Source: Oscillospiraceae bacterium (GTDB lineage: Bacteria; Bacillota; Clostridia; Oscillospirales; SIG627). Taken from it: a stretch of DNA of 64,000 nt. The stretch lies in contig SVRV01000004.1 of NCBI GenBank assembly GCA_015064635.1, forward strand, positions 1 to 64,000, written 5' to 3'. The position numbers and the translations under genes were made by a program. This document shows positions 8,083 through 17,563 of this stretch, one piece after another (position 1 is the stretch's first letter; every line of letters starts with the position of its first letter). The notes below the pieces were generated by a model. It saw only the letters and a program-made list of their open reading frames with translations. It made no database searches and was not told the origin of the DNA.

Positions 8083-9174
8083 TTATAACAACGCTGTAAA
8101 TATTTCTTTTCCGCCGTTTACATATACTTCAACAATATATCCGTCACGCAGTATTTTAATGTCCTCTATATTGCCCTTGTATACAACGGGGTCACGTCCC
8201 GTGCGTTCAATTATAAATCCGTCGTCGGTACGTTTTACAGACTCGTCCTCATCCTTTAAGAGATGCCTCATTTCCTCGATAGGGTATGCTGTGATAACTC
8301 CCTTCTCCTCTTTGAATTCACGGGGGACTGAAAAGCATCCGATGTCCTTGTCCGCATATCCAACATAGTCCCAGCCGGGAAGCCACGAAATGAGTATATT
8401 TCTTCCTTTGCCGTCGGTGAATATCTGACCCGCATATTGGTCGGGTCCCTTGTCAACCTCGGCAGAGCATTCTTCAAAAAACTTTCCCTTTTCAAAACGT
8501 CCGTACATGGCGGTAAAGTTGTGATGCAGGTCAAGATGCAATACCGATGTGGCTAAAAGCTGTTTGCTTCCCGCATTTACAAAAGAGGGACACTCGGCAT
8601 ATTTGCAATTTTCCCATTCCTTCATGATACCGCTGTATTTCCAATTCAAAAGGTCATCGCTTTCATAGAGGAGAAGACGTGCGGTGTGTGTGGGAATGTG
8701 ACCCGATGCCATGACCAGATAGTATTTACCGTCAATGTAGCAAAGTGCGGGGTCTCTGAAATCGGGACATCCGTCCTCGGGAAAGGCTTCTATTACGGGA
8801 TTCCCCTCATATTTTTCAAAGGTGATTCCGTCCCTTGAATATGCCACACTCACGCTCTGGTCCTTGTTTTCACCCTTAATTGAGGCATAAAACAAATATA
8901 AAACTCCGTCCTTTTCTATGGCAGTACCCGACCAACAGCCGTCCTTGTCATAGTCCTTGTCGGGAGAGATAGCAATGGGTAGCTCCTCCCAGTTAAGAAA
9001 GTCGCGAGTCCTTGCGTGTCCCCAGTACACAGGCTCTTCCCACGGCTTTTCAAAATTGGGACAATATTGATAAAACAGATGATAGTAGCCCCCGAAGTAT
9101 ATAAGTCCGTTAGGATCGTTTACCCATCCCTTTTTCGGACGGTAGTGATATTTTAACTTTTCTGTGTAGTTCAT
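8083..9174 (-). CDS. GH32 beta-fructosidase (sucrose/levan hydrolase-like)
   Basis: The 363-residue enzyme carries the GH32 triad: nucleophile Asp in WVNDPNG (about residue 20), transition-state Asp in DFRDP, and acid/base Glu in YAECPSF. It should release fructose from sucrose, sucrose-phosphate or short fructans. It has no signal peptide, so it acts inside the cell. It is about 100 residues shorter than usual; the C-terminal beta-sandwich is abbreviated, though the last stretch (IEVYVNGG-like) is kept. AAGGAG precedes the ATG. It heads the minus-strand group with the amidohydrolase remnant and phosphodiesterase. No sugar transporter lies beside it. Confidence 0.9.
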   Translation of the reverse strand: MNYTEKLKYHYRPKKGWVNDPNGLIYFGGYYHLFYQYCPNFEKPWEEPVYWGHARTRDFLNWEELPIAISPDKDYDKDGCWSGTAIEKDGVLYLFYASIKGENKDQSVSVAYSRDGITFEKYEGNPVIEAFPEDGCPDFRDPALCYIDGKYYLVMASGHIPTHTARLLLYESDDLLNWKYSGIMKEWENCKYAECPSFVNAGSKQLLATSVLHLDLHHNFTAMYGRFEKGKFFEECSAEVDKGPDQYAGQIFTDGKGRNILISWLPGWDYVGYADKDIGCFSVPREFKEEKGVITAYPIEEMRHLLKDEDESVKRTDDGFIIERTGRDPVVYKGNIEDIKILRDGYIVEVYVNGGKEIFTALL

Positions 9175-9241
9175 TTTTGCTCCTTGGGTGTTTTTTATAT
9201 TTTATCATGAACAAGGGATATTTGTCAATTGTAAAACAAAA

Positions 9242-9270
9242 AACTTCCGTGCATGATGTGCACGGAAGTT
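9242..9270 (-). terminator. Terminator after the Na+/solute symporter
   Basis: AACTTCCGTGCA and its complement form a 12-bp stem with a 5-base loop. On the minus strand it is followed by TTTTGTTTTAC, just past the symporter stop. Confidence 0.82.
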
Positions 9271-9281
9271 TTGTTTATTGA

Positions 9282-10817
9282 TTATTCGTTTTTCAAAGCA
9301 ACTGCCGCATCGTAGATGTCGCAAACTTCCTTTGAGGGAGTTTTGTCGAGGAGTGTCACAACCACGGAAACAATCATGCTTACTATGAAGCCGGGGATAA
9401 GCTCGTATACACCTGTGTCATATATAACAGTATTTACCTCGAAGATGCCTGAGAATGTACTGTTGAAGAATGTGAGCCAGAGAACGTCTGTCAATGCACC
9501 CGAGATAACACCTGCAAGTGCACCCTTGTATGTAAATCTCTTCCAGAATACCGAGAGGATTACAACAGAGCCGAATGCTGAGCCGAAACCGCCCCATGCA
9601 CATTCAACAAGCGCCATGATAGCTCCGGCACCCTTTCCGCCAACACTTGCAATGAAGTAAGCAACGATTGCAACTATAATAACTACAGCACGTCCTACCC
9701 AAAGTGTTTCCTTGTCGGAAGCCTTCTTGCGGATGATGGGCTTGTAGATGTCGGCTGTGAATGAAGATGATGCAACAAGCAACTGGCTGTCCGCTGTGGA
9801 CATTGATGCCGCAATGATTGCCGCAAGAAGTATACCTGTAATTGCCGCGGGGAAGAGGTCACGGGAGAGCTGAACAAATACCATCTTCTGCTGTCCGTCA
9901 ACGAGGAGCTCCTCGCCGATGAGCATTCTTCCGAATACTGCGATGAAAATTACAGCAACAAGTGCAAGTACAACCCAAACGATAGCAACTAAAGCTGATT
10001 TCTTAACCATTGAGGGCTTCTTGATGGACATGAAGCGAACAAGGATGTGAGGCATACCGAAGTAACCGAGACCCCAAGCAAGACCGTTGAAGATTTCCTT
10101 GGCTGGTGCTGCAAAAAGGTCTGTGATGAAGGTGTAAACAGTTCCGTCCTTTGCTGTTACGGGGATGTCAAGTATTGATGTGTCAAGATTCTTTGTAATA
10201 ACGATGATAATCGGAACTGCAAGAACCGCAACAAGCATGAGAATTCCCTGGAAAAAGTCTGTCCAACAAACAGCCTTATAACCGCCGAGGAAGGTGTAGA
10301 TGATAAGTATTGTTGCGAATACAATCATGGCTGTGCTGGGCGTAATGTTGGGGAAAAGAGATGTGAACACGCCTGTTCCCGCAACGAAAGCGGATGCAAC
10401 ATAAACTGTGAAGCAAACAAGGAAGATTATCGCACAGGTAATCTGCAATCCCTTACCCTTTGTAAGAAAACGGTTTGATAAATACTGGGGAAGTGTTATT
10501 GAGTCGCCTGCTGCCTGAGAGAAGCAACGAAGACGACGTGCAATAAGTATCCAGTTGAGTGCTGTACCGATTGCAAGACCGATACCGATCCAAGCCTGAC
10601 CGAGACCGAACGCAAGAATGCTTCCGGGGAGACCCATGAGAAGCCACGCACTCATGTCGGATGCCTGAGCACTCATAGCAGTTACCCAAGGCCCCATTGA
10701 TTTACCGCCAAGGAAATAATCCTTGTCGGTCGTACTCCTGCTCTTAAGGAATAATGTTATTCCTATTCCGAGCATTGCCGCAAAATAAATTATAAGGACA
10801 ATAAATTCCCAATTCAA
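9282..10817 (-). CDS. putP: Sodium/proline symporter (SSS family, PutP-like)
   Basis: The 511-residue membrane protein has about 13 transmembrane segments and family landmarks DYFLGGKSMGPWVTAMSAQA, SDMSAWLLMGLPG and AASMSTADSQLLVASS, which hold Na+ and proline contact residues in PutP. It imports proline or a related solute with Na+. The start is a TTG, placed eight bases after GTGGGG; no in-frame ATG fits better. It is transcribed alone, with a terminator behind it. Proline specificity is inferred from overall similarity. Confidence 0.9.
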   Translation of the reverse strand: MNWEFIVLIIYFAAMLGIGITLFLKSRSTTDKDYFLGGKSMGPWVTAMSAQASDMSAWLLMGLPGSILAFGLGQAWIGIGLAIGTALNWILIARRLRCFSQAAGDSITLPQYLSNRFLTKGKGLQITCAIIFLVCFTVYVASAFVAGTGVFTSLFPNITPSTAMIVFATILIIYTFLGGYKAVCWTDFFQGILMLVAVLAVPIIIVITKNLDTSILDIPVTAKDGTVYTFITDLFAAPAKEIFNGLAWGLGYFGMPHILVRFMSIKKPSMVKKSALVAIVWVVLALVAVIFIAVFGRMLIGEELLVDGQQKMVFVQLSRDLFPAAITGILLAAIIAASMSTADSQLLVASSSFTADIYKPIIRKKASDKETLWVGRAVVIIVAIVAYFIASVGGKGAGAIMALVECAWGGFGSAFGSVVILSVFWKRFTYKGALAGVISGALTDVLWLTFFNSTFSGIFEVNTVIYDTGVYELIPGFIVSMIVSVVVTLLDKTPSKEVCDIYDAAVALKNE

Positions 10818-10977
10818 AATAATTACCCCACTTTCAGGTGAAATTTTAATGATTCATTTTAGCACACTAAAGCGAAATAATCAATAGTTTTTACACAATT
10901 TGTTAATATTATATAAAATCTTTGCGACAGTATCCGTGTATACAATGGAAAAATTGTTGTCTTTGACGATGTTACGG

Positions 10978-11006
10978 TTGACAAAAGCTTATCACGGTGA
11001 TAAAAT
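10978..11006 (+). promoter_or_regulatory. Sigma-A promoter of anion permease
   Basis: TTGACA (10978-10983), a 17-bp spacer and TAAAAT (11001-11006) predict a start site near 11013. This supports the ATG at 11041 rather than the longer open frame further upstream. Confidence 0.78.
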
Positions 11007-11040
11007 CATTTCTGCAATATTAAGGAAGAAAGTGGATAAT

Positions 11041-12147
11041 ATGCAAAATCAGTTTATATATTTTGTAAGAAAAAACGCTGTAATGTGCATTGCTCTCATT
11101 GCCGCAATTGTTACAGGTATTATAATTCCGCCCGACAAGGAGTATCTCGGGTATTTTGATTTCAGGACGCTCACCTGTCTTTTTTGCGTGCTTGCGGTGG
11201 TGTGTGCTCTGAAAAATATCAGATTTTTCTATATGCTTGCCCGCCGTGTTGTGCAGGTTTTTAAAAATGCGAGAATGAGCGTACTTGCTCTTGTTTACAT
11301 AACCTTCATCGGCTCGATGCTGATTGCCAACGACATGGCACTTATTACATTCTTGCCTCTTGGCTATTTGGTGCTTGATTCAACGGGTATGAAAAAGCAC
11401 ATGGCGTTTACCTTTATCATGCAGAACATTGCCGCAAATCTCGGCGGTATGCTTACCCCCTTCGGTAACCCTCAAAACCTGTATCTATATTCGAACTACG
11501 GCATTCCCACAATGGAATTTATAGGAATAATGCTCCCGCCTTTCCTTTTGGCGGTAGCACTTATAACACTTTGCTGTATTGTATTTGTAAAAGCCGAGCC
11601 GCTGTCTCTGTCCGACGAGAAAATGAAGCTGAATCCACGCAGGACAGTAGTTTATCTCATGCTTTTTGCGCTGTCCATAGTGATAGTTTTCAGAGGAATT
11701 CCCTATTGGATAGGACTTATTGTGATTCCCCTTGCCTTGCTGAAGCTTGACAGAAGAGCTTTGAAGATGGTTGACTATCCTCTGCTTTTAACCTTTGTAT
11801 TTTTCTTTATCTTTTCGGGAAATATGGCACGAATAGATGTTGTGCGTGACCTGTTTTCATTTCTTTTGCAAAAGAGCACGCTCTTATTCAGCATCCTTTC
11901 CTGCCAGGTTATAAGTAACGTACCCTCGGCAATATTGCTTTCTCAATTTACCGAAAATTACGCCGACCTGCTTGTGGGCGTAAACATAGGCGGCGTGGGA
12001 ACTCTCATTTCCTCACTTGCCAGCCTTATAACCTTCAGAGATTACGTAAGGCACAATCCGGGTAAGGCAGGAAGCTATATTTTGAAGTTTTCACTGTTTA
12101 ACTTCGGATTTCTCATAATTATGACTGCATTCATGATGCTTATATAA
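11041..12147 (+). CDS. SLC13/ArsB-NhaD superfamily anion permease
   Basis: The 368-residue protein has about 10 hydrophobic segments. The family signature region (SMLIANDMALITFLPLGYL, then NIAANLGGMLTPFGNPQN) matches the ion-transporter superfamily that carries citrate, dicarboxylates, arsenite or sulfate. The ATG at 11041 is used because the promoter lies just before it and AAGGAAGAAAG precedes it; the frame extends further upstream without supporting signals. It is a single-gene unit convergent with the MBL hydrolase. Substrate cannot be assigned. Confidence 0.8.
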   Translation: MQNQFIYFVRKNAVMCIALIAAIVTGIIIPPDKEYLGYFDFRTLTCLFCVLAVVCALKNIRFFYMLARRVVQVFKNARMSVLALVYITFIGSMLIANDMALITFLPLGYLVLDSTGMKKHMAFTFIMQNIAANLGGMLTPFGNPQNLYLYSNYGIPTMEFIGIMLPPFLLAVALITLCCIVFVKAEPLSLSDEKMKLNPRRTVVYLMLFALSIVIVFRGIPYWIGLIVIPLALLKLDRRALKMVDYPLLLTFVFFFIFSGNMARIDVVRDLFSFLLQKSTLLFSILSCQVISNVPSAILLSQFTENYADLLVGVNIGGVGTLISSLASLITFRDYVRHNPGKAGSYILKFSLFNFGFLIIMTAFMMLI

Positions 12148-12152
12148 AATCA

Positions 12153-12175
12153 GGCTGTGGCGATTTGCCACAGCC
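12153..12175. terminator. Terminator hairpin between convergent genes
   Basis: GGCTGTGGC and GCCACAGCC form a 9-bp GC-rich stem with loop GATTT, followed by TCTTCTGT on the plus strand. It can serve both converging units. Confidence 0.7.
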
Positions 12176-12194
12176 TCTTCTGTATTAGTCAAAT

Positions 12195-13025
12195 TTATAT
12201 TTCAACAATCATTCCGTCGTATGAGCATATCATACCGTATTTTGCCGCTTCTCTCTTCATATCCTCATAAAGAACGTTTGGTGCATTATGAGAAAAATGG
12301 TTTACACATGCAACGGTTTTTTCATCACAGCAGCCGATTTCACGAAGTCTGTCACGCACCTCGGCGCAGATGTCAAGGCTCATATGATGTGCCTTTATTC
12401 CTTCAAAGGTCCCGTTGGTACAATCAAGAGAAATAAAATCAAAATGAGGCTTGTTTTTTTCAAGATATTCCCACACCTCGTCGAAGAAATAACCCGTATC
12501 ATGCGCCCACAGAATGCTTTTGCCATCCTTTTCGATTATATAGAAATAAGGGTCATCCGTTCCGTGAAAAGCCTTGAGGGGAGTTACATTGTAGCCTGCT
12601 ATATCGACTGTTTTGTAAGGCTCAAGGAATATACGTTTTATTCTTTTTTCGTCATGTGGAAGGTATATGGAATTTTCTATTTTTTCAATCACTGATTTAC
12701 CGCCGTGAAAACGGTACTCAGCATCCTCGGGGAGGTTTGCAAAGCCCTGATGGAGCATTGACACATCGGTTGAGTACAGATGGTCTGAATGTGAGTGAGT
12801 TATAATATAGTCATGTATATCGGTAAGGTCAAAGCCATACTGAATTGAGTGCCAGTAGCTGTCGGGCGAAAAGTCTATGCAAAGGCGCCCGTCGTCAAGC
12901 AATGCCTGAGTTCTTGTACGGATGTCACGACCGCCGTTTTCTCTTGCTTTTTTACAGGTTTCACATTTGCAGAATATAGCGGGGATGTATTCAGCCGCCG
13001 CAGTTCCCAGATATTGGAGCTTCAT
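12195..13025 (-). CDS. PhnP-like metallo-beta-lactamase-fold hydrolase
   Basis: The 276-residue protein has the MBL signature THSHSDH (about residue 96), further metal ligands in WAHDTG and NHFSHN, and an N-terminal cysteine cluster (FCKCETCKKA) like the extra zinc site of PhnP phosphodiesterases. It probably hydrolyses a cyclic or linear phosphodiester. Its ATG overlaps the stop of the upstream oxidoreductase by one base, so the two genes are coupled. The link to that oxidoreductase suggests sugar-phosphate metabolism, but the substrate is unknown. Confidence 0.85.
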   Translation of the reverse strand: MKLQYLGTAAAEYIPAIFCKCETCKKARENGGRDIRTRTQALLDDGRLCIDFSPDSYWHSIQYGFDLTDIHDYIITHSHSDHLYSTDVSMLHQGFANLPEDAEYRFHGGKSVIEKIENSIYLPHDEKRIKRIFLEPYKTVDIAGYNVTPLKAFHGTDDPYFYIIEKDGKSILWAHDTGYFFDEVWEYLEKNKPHFDFISLDCTNGTFEGIKAHHMSLDICAEVRDRLREIGCCDEKTVACVNHFSHNAPNVLYEDMKREAAKYGMICSYDGMIVEI

Positions 13026-14056
13026 TATAGTTTTCCTCCGTTGCCCATATATATTGCCTCTATTATCTGCTGGTCAATATATGTATTCTTTCCGCTGACA
13101 GGCGGCTCGGTGTCATTGATTACGGCGTTCGAGAATGCCTCTATTTCCTTGGTGTACATATTGCCGAAGTCAACCTTAATTTCAACGGGCTTTGCGGGAG
13201 TTCTGTTCTGAAGTGCGTCATATCCCGCACCGTCGTCGCAGGAGAGTACCTTTACGGTACCGCCTTCAACCTGACCGAGAGTACCAACAGCCACAATACT
13301 TCCCTTTGTTCCATAAAATTCCATGGGGCAGCTTGCCGCATCGTCGGGAATGTTGAAGTTTGCATCCACCATGGCAAGAGCACCGTTATTCATTTTGATT
13401 ACTACCGCAGAGGAGTCGTCTGCCGAATAGCCGAAGGTTGCATTGTGTGCAAAGCCGGTACATTCAACGGGAGTGAGTCCCGAAAGATAGATAAGAAGGT
13501 CAATACAGTGGATACCCATGTCCATAAGAGCACCGCCGCCAGACAGCTTTACGTCCTGTCTCCAGCAGTTTTCCATCTTGGGATACCAGCAAGTGAATTG
13601 AGCTCGCATTGATACGATTTCGCCGATAGTACCCTTTTCAATAAGCTCCTTTATTGCCTGATGATACGCATGGAAACGCATCATAAAGCCCGCACCCAGC
13701 TTTACCCCCTCTTTTTCGCACACCTCGATTATCTCTTTTGTGTCGGCAAGAGTGATTCCCATAGGCTTTTCAAGAAGTATGTGCTTTTTAGCCTTTGCCG
13801 CCGCAAGTGCCTGCTCCTTGTGTGCAAACACGGGAGAAGCTATGTAAACAGCCTCTACCTCGTCAAGTGCCAGAATATCTTCACATTTATTAAAAGCATA
13901 TTTTGCCCCGTATTTTTCTTTTACCTTGTTTGCAACGTCAATGTTTGCATCCATTACCGCATAAGGCTCTGCGTTGCAGGCAAGCATCATTCCGGGCAGT
14001 GTTCTGCGGTCGGCAATTCCGCCGCAACCGATGATTCCCCATTTGATTTTTTTCAT
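13025..14056 (-). CDS. Gfo/Idh/MocA-family NAD(P)-dependent oxidoreductase
   Basis: The 343-residue protein starts MKKIKWGIIGCGGIADRRTL, a Rossmann dinucleotide-binding motif (GIIGCGGIA), and has the EKPMG motif near 95 that contains the catalytic Lys of this family. Members oxidise or epimerise sugars such as inositol or glucose derivatives. The ATG at 14056 follows AAGGAGAAAAG; a longer frame to 14089 lacks a ribosome site. It forms a two-gene unit with the PhnP-like hydrolase. Sugar substrate unknown. Confidence 0.9.
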   Translation of the reverse strand: MKKIKWGIIGCGGIADRRTLPGMMLACNAEPYAVMDANIDVANKVKEKYGAKYAFNKCEDILALDEVEAVYIASPVFAHKEQALAAAKAKKHILLEKPMGITLADTKEIIEVCEKEGVKLGAGFMMRFHAYHQAIKELIEKGTIGEIVSMRAQFTCWYPKMENCWRQDVKLSGGGALMDMGIHCIDLLIYLSGLTPVECTGFAHNATFGYSADDSSAVVIKMNNGALAMVDANFNIPDDAASCPMEFYGTKGSIVAVGTLGQVEGGTVKVLSCDDGAGYDALQNRTPAKPVEIKVDFGNMYTKEIEAFSNAVINDTEPPVSGKNTYIDQQIIEAIYMGNGGKL

Positions 14057-14085
14057 AGCTTTTCTCCTTTTTGCTTTTATTAAAC

Positions 14086-14164
14086 ACATTATACTTCACA
14101 TAATGTTTAAGTGTCAATAAATAATCAATAAAAAGTTGCAATTATTAAAAAAATGTGCTAAAAT
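14086..14164. promoter_or_regulatory. Divergent promoters with palindromic operator
   Basis: Minus strand: TTGACA (14117-14112), 18 bp, TATAAT (14093-14088) for the oxidoreductase. Plus strand: TTGCAA (14136-14141), 17 bp, TAAAAT (14159-14164) for the phosphatase operon. A palindrome ACATTAT-7-ATAATGT (about 14087-14107) overlaps the minus-strand -10 box and spacer and looks like a repressor site. The binding protein is unknown. Confidence 0.65.
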
Positions 14165-14193
14165 ATGGAGAAAATATAAATTAAGGAGACAAT

Positions 14194-14982
14194 ATGGTTT
14201 ATTACGCAGTATCGGACATACACGGATTTCTTACCGAAACAAAAAAAGCGCTTGAAGAAAAAGGCTTTTTTGATGATGCGGATGCAAAGCTGATTCTTTG
14301 CGGAGACGCTCTGGACAGAGGTGACGAGGTAAATGAGACGGTGGATTTTCTCATTGACCTTATGAAAAAGGATAAGCTTATATATATAAGGGGAAACCAC
14401 GAGGACCTGATGGAAATGATGCTTGACCAGATAGCGGAATCGGGCGCCTATGAAATTGCCAGAGGTCTGTCCCATCATATGTCCAACGGTACCTGGGATA
14501 CTGCCCTGACTCTTGCCGATATGGATGTTGCCGACGCTGTAAGGAACCCCGAAAAGCTTGTAGAAAAGGTGAAGAACTCACGTTTTTTCAAGGAGCTGTT
14601 GCCCGTTGCGATAGATTATTTTGAAACCGAGAAGTACATCTTCACTCACGGATATATTCCTTGCAAGGAAGGCTTCAGAGGCTTTAATTCGGTCTATTCT
14701 TATAAGGAAAACTGGCGAGATGCGAAGGAAGAGGATTGGGATAAGGCTCGTTGGTACAACGGTATGCAGTTTGCTTGCAAACACAAGATAACCGAAAAGG
14801 GTAAAACGATTGTCTGCGGGCATTACCATACTTCTTACGGTCACGCTGTCATAGGAAAGACCTGTAGCGAATACGGAGAGGATGCCGATTTTTCTCCGTT
14901 TTGTGCCGAGGGACTTATGGCAATTGACGGATGTACCGCTTACAGCGGAAAAGTAAACTGTGTTAAGCTTGAGGAAAAGTAA
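14194..14982 (+). CDS. Calcineurin-like metallophosphatase (PPP/ApaH type)
   Basis: The 262-residue enzyme shows the dimetal phosphatase motifs SDIHG (near residue 7), CGDALDRGDE and RGNHED, with later histidines in FTHGYIP and CGHYHTSYGH. These belong to the serine/threonine phosphatase and diadenosine-tetraphosphatase group. It is the first gene of a dense five-gene operon (PHP phosphoesterase, NadE, AEC carrier, Card1-like nuclease) starting from a recognisable promoter. AAGGAGAC precedes the ATG. Substrate may be a phosphoprotein or a nucleotide; the sequence does not decide. Confidence 0.88.
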   Translation: MVYYAVSDIHGFLTETKKALEEKGFFDDADAKLILCGDALDRGDEVNETVDFLIDLMKKDKLIYIRGNHEDLMEMMLDQIAESGAYEIARGLSHHMSNGTWDTALTLADMDVADAVRNPEKLVEKVKNSRFFKELLPVAIDYFETEKYIFTHGYIPCKEGFRGFNSVYSYKENWRDAKEEDWDKARWYNGMQFACKHKITEKGKTIVCGHYHTSYGHAVIGKTCSEYGEDADFSPFCAEGLMAIDGCTAYSGKVNCVKLEEK

Positions 14983-14983
14983 G

Positions 14984-15829
14984 ATGGAATATAAAATAGG
15001 ACTTCATATACACACAAACCTCTCGGACGGAAAGTGTTCTCCCGAAGAGGTTGCAAGAATTTACAAGGATGCAGGCTTCGATGCCATTGCCATAACAGAC
15101 CACTGGAAATATTACCCCGAGGGAGAGCTTGAGGGACTTAAAATTCTCTCGGGCTGTGAGTATAACGTGGGAGTCAGAAACACCATCGAGGGTGTAATGC
15201 ATATAGTGGGCATCGGTATGAAGGAGGACCCTTGTATCAATAGGGATGCATCGTGTCAGGAGATTATCGACGGCATTAAGGCGGCAGGCGGTATGGCAGT
15301 ACTTGCTCATCCTGCCTGGTCCTTGAATTCGGTTGAGCAGATAGAGGCTCTCCACGGCTTTGATATGCTTGAAATATATAACTCGGTATCCGATACTCAC
15401 CAGAGTGCAAGACCTTATTCGGGATATTTAGTTGACGTTTTGGCAAATAAGGGAATACATTTTCCTCTTACTGCCACAGATGATGCACACTATTATGACG
15501 GAAGTGATGAGACAAAATCTTATATAATTGCGGACTCTCCCTCACTTGAGTGGAAGGATATTGCCACTGCAATAGAGCAAAAGAAGTTCTACGCTACTCA
15601 GGGACCCACTCTCAAGATTGAGCGCGAGGGAAATGTAATAAGGCTTATTTGCAGCGAGTGTGAAAGAATAGCATTTTTCTCAAATCTTTCCTGGTCGAGT
15701 GACAGAGTGTTTTGCGGCAAGGGACTCACTTATGCAGAGTACGAAATAAAAGAGGAAGAAAAATGGGTACGCTTCGAGGTAAGAGACGCCAAAGGACTTG
15801 AGGCGTGGAGCAATATATTTGTAAAATAG
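14984..15829 (+). CDS. PHP-domain metal-dependent phosphoesterase
   Basis: The 281-residue protein has PHP motifs LHIHTNLSDG (metal histidines), AITDHW, VLAHPAW and TDDAHYYDG. PHP enzymes hydrolyse phosphomonoesters of small molecules or nucleotides (for example 3',5'-bisphosphonucleosides) with three metals. The ATG lies one base after the metallophosphatase stop, with GAGGAAAA as ribosome site, so the genes are coupled. Two other PHP proteins occur in the window (25028 and 49272). Confidence 0.86.
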   Translation: MEYKIGLHIHTNLSDGKCSPEEVARIYKDAGFDAIAITDHWKYYPEGELEGLKILSGCEYNVGVRNTIEGVMHIVGIGMKEDPCINRDASCQEIIDGIKAAGGMAVLAHPAWSLNSVEQIEALHGFDMLEIYNSVSDTHQSARPYSGYLVDVLANKGIHFPLTATDDAHYYDGSDETKSYIIADSPSLEWKDIATAIEQKKFYATQGPTLKIEREGNVIRLICSECERIAFFSNLSWSSDRVFCGKGLTYAEYEIKEEEKWVRFEVRDAKGLEAWSNIFVK

Positions 15830-15837
15830 AGGATGCT

Positions 15838-16569
15838 ATGTTTAACGCAGAAAAAGTAAAGAATCAATGTGTTGATTGGATAAGAAAATTTTTTGAGGAA
15901 AACGGAAAAGACTGTAATGCCGTTGTGGGCATTTCGGGAGGAAAGGACAGCTCGGTTGCGGCGGCTTTGTGTGTTGAGGCGCTTGGCAAGGAGAGGGTAA
16001 TAGGAGTGCTTATGCCCTGCGGTGAACAGCATGATATAGATTGCTCATATAAGCTTGTGGAGCATCTTGGTATCAAGCATTATGTTATCAATATAAAAGA
16101 AGCGGTTGAGGGGCTTAAAAAGGCTATGCCCGAGGGACTTGACCTCACCGCCCAGACTGTTACAAACATTCCCCCAAGAGTGAGAATGACAACGCTTTAC
16201 GCTGTATCACAAAGCGTAAACGGAAGAGTTGTGAACACTTGTAACCTTTCGGAGGACTGGGTAGGATATTCCACACGCTACGGTGATGCCGCAGGTGATT
16301 TCAGTCCACTTTCAAAGCTCACTGTTGCCGAGGTAAAGGAAATAGGACATCTTCTCGGCTTGCCCCGTGACCTTGTGGAAAAGACACCCATTGACGGTCT
16401 TTGCGGAAAGACAGATGAGGAGAATCTCGGCTTCACTTATGCAGAGCTTGACAGATATATCAGAACCGGTGAAATAGATGACCTTCAAAAGAAAGAAATA
16501 ATAGACAGAAAACACAAAATGAACTTATTCAAATTACAGCTTATGCCTGTATTTGAGCCCGAAATTTAA
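15838..16569 (+). CDS. nadE: NH3-dependent NAD+ synthetase
   Basis: The 243-residue enzyme makes NAD+ from nicotinic acid adenine dinucleotide, ATP and ammonia, the last step of NAD synthesis. It shows the PP-loop SGGKDSS (about residue 32), NIPPRVRMTTLYA, NTCNLSEDWVGYSTRYGD and the P2 motif KTPIDGLCGKTDEE. It lacks the glutaminase domain, so it relies on free ammonia. The ATG at 15838 follows GAGGATGCT eight bases after the PHP stop; an upstream in-frame start would overlap the PHP gene. Confidence 0.95.
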   Translation: MFNAEKVKNQCVDWIRKFFEENGKDCNAVVGISGGKDSSVAAALCVEALGKERVIGVLMPCGEQHDIDCSYKLVEHLGIKHYVINIKEAVEGLKKAMPEGLDLTAQTVTNIPPRVRMTTLYAVSQSVNGRVVNTCNLSEDWVGYSTRYGDAAGDFSPLSKLTVAEVKEIGHLLGLPRDLVEKTPIDGLCGKTDEENLGFTYAELDRYIRTGEIDDLQKKEIIDRKHKMNLFKLQLMPVFEPEI

Positions 16570-16573
16570 AATT

Positions 16574-17563
16574 ATGGAATCACTTGTTTTTTCAATAAAC
16601 GCGGTAATGCCCATAGTACTTATGGTGGTGCTGGGTTATTTCCTTAAAAAAATAGGCTTTATGCCTCAGGATTTTTCAAAAAAGGCAAACACCATTGTGT
16701 TCAGGGTTTGCCTTCCCGCCATGCTGTTTTTAAACGTATATAAAATCGATAACATAGGCGATGTCAGCTTCGGTTATATTATTTATGCCGTAGCTGTGGT
16801 GGTTTGCATATTTGCCGTATCCATTCCACTTGTAATGAAGGTGACAGGAAACGGCGGAAGCCGAGGTGCTCTTTTGCAAGCCTCCTTCCGTTCAAACTTT
16901 GCACTTATCGGAATTCCCCTTGCACAGTCTTTGTACGGCGATGAGGGCGTTGCGGTGGCGGCTCTTTTGTCAGCCGTTACAATTCCCATTTTCAATACCC
17001 TTGCCGTTGTCAGCCTTTCTATTTTTTCAAAGGACGGCAAGAAGGCGGGAGTTAAAAGCATATTGCACGGCATTGTGACAAATCCCCTTATATTGGGTGT
17101 GCTTGCAGGCTGTTTCTCCCTTCTTTTGCGTATTTTGTTCGTCAAGGCGGACATTTCCTTCCGTCTCAGCGACATAACACCTGTTTATAAGGTTCTTGAA
17201 TATCTTTCAAATACAGCAACGCCGCTTTCCCTTCTCGTGCTGGGAGCACAGTTTGAGTTTTCGGCTGTTTCCTCTCTCAAGAAGGAGATAATCTACGGAA
17301 CTCTTGTGCGGGTGGGAATTGTTCCCGCTCTGGGGCTCGGTCTTGCATATTTGTTCTTCAAGGATAGCTTTACAGGGGCGCATTTTGCCTCTCTTGTGGC
17401 ACTTTTTGCCACTCCCGTGGCTGTATCAAGCGTTCCCATGGCGCAGGAAATGAAAAGCGATGCGGTGCTTGCGGGACAGCTTGTGGTGTTTACTACGGTA
17501 TTTTCCGCCTTTTCGGTGGGAGCGGTATCCTTTTTGCTTAAATGGGTAGGAGTGTTCGGATGA
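16574..17563 (+). CDS. AEC-family auxin efflux carrier-like transporter
   Basis: The 329-residue membrane protein has about 10 hydrophobic segments in two halves and the AEC start pattern VMPIVLMVVLGYFLKKIGFM. Relatives move malate, malonate or other organic acids. The ATG is five bases after the nadE stop and its own stop overlaps the start of the Card1-like gene (ATGA), so all are cotranscribed. Substrate unknown; a nicotinate-like or dicarboxylate anion would fit the NadE context but is speculation. Confidence 0.86.
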   Translation: MESLVFSINAVMPIVLMVVLGYFLKKIGFMPQDFSKKANTIVFRVCLPAMLFLNVYKIDNIGDVSFGYIIYAVAVVVCIFAVSIPLVMKVTGNGGSRGALLQASFRSNFALIGIPLAQSLYGDEGVAVAALLSAVTIPIFNTLAVVSLSIFSKDGKKAGVKSILHGIVTNPLILGVLAGCFSLLLRILFVKADISFRLSDITPVYKVLEYLSNTATPLSLLVLGAQFEFSAVSSLKKEIIYGTLVRVGIVPALGLGLAYLFFKDSFTGAHFASLVALFATPVAVSSVPMAQEMKSDAVLAGQLVVFTTVFSAFSVGAVSFLLKWVGVFG

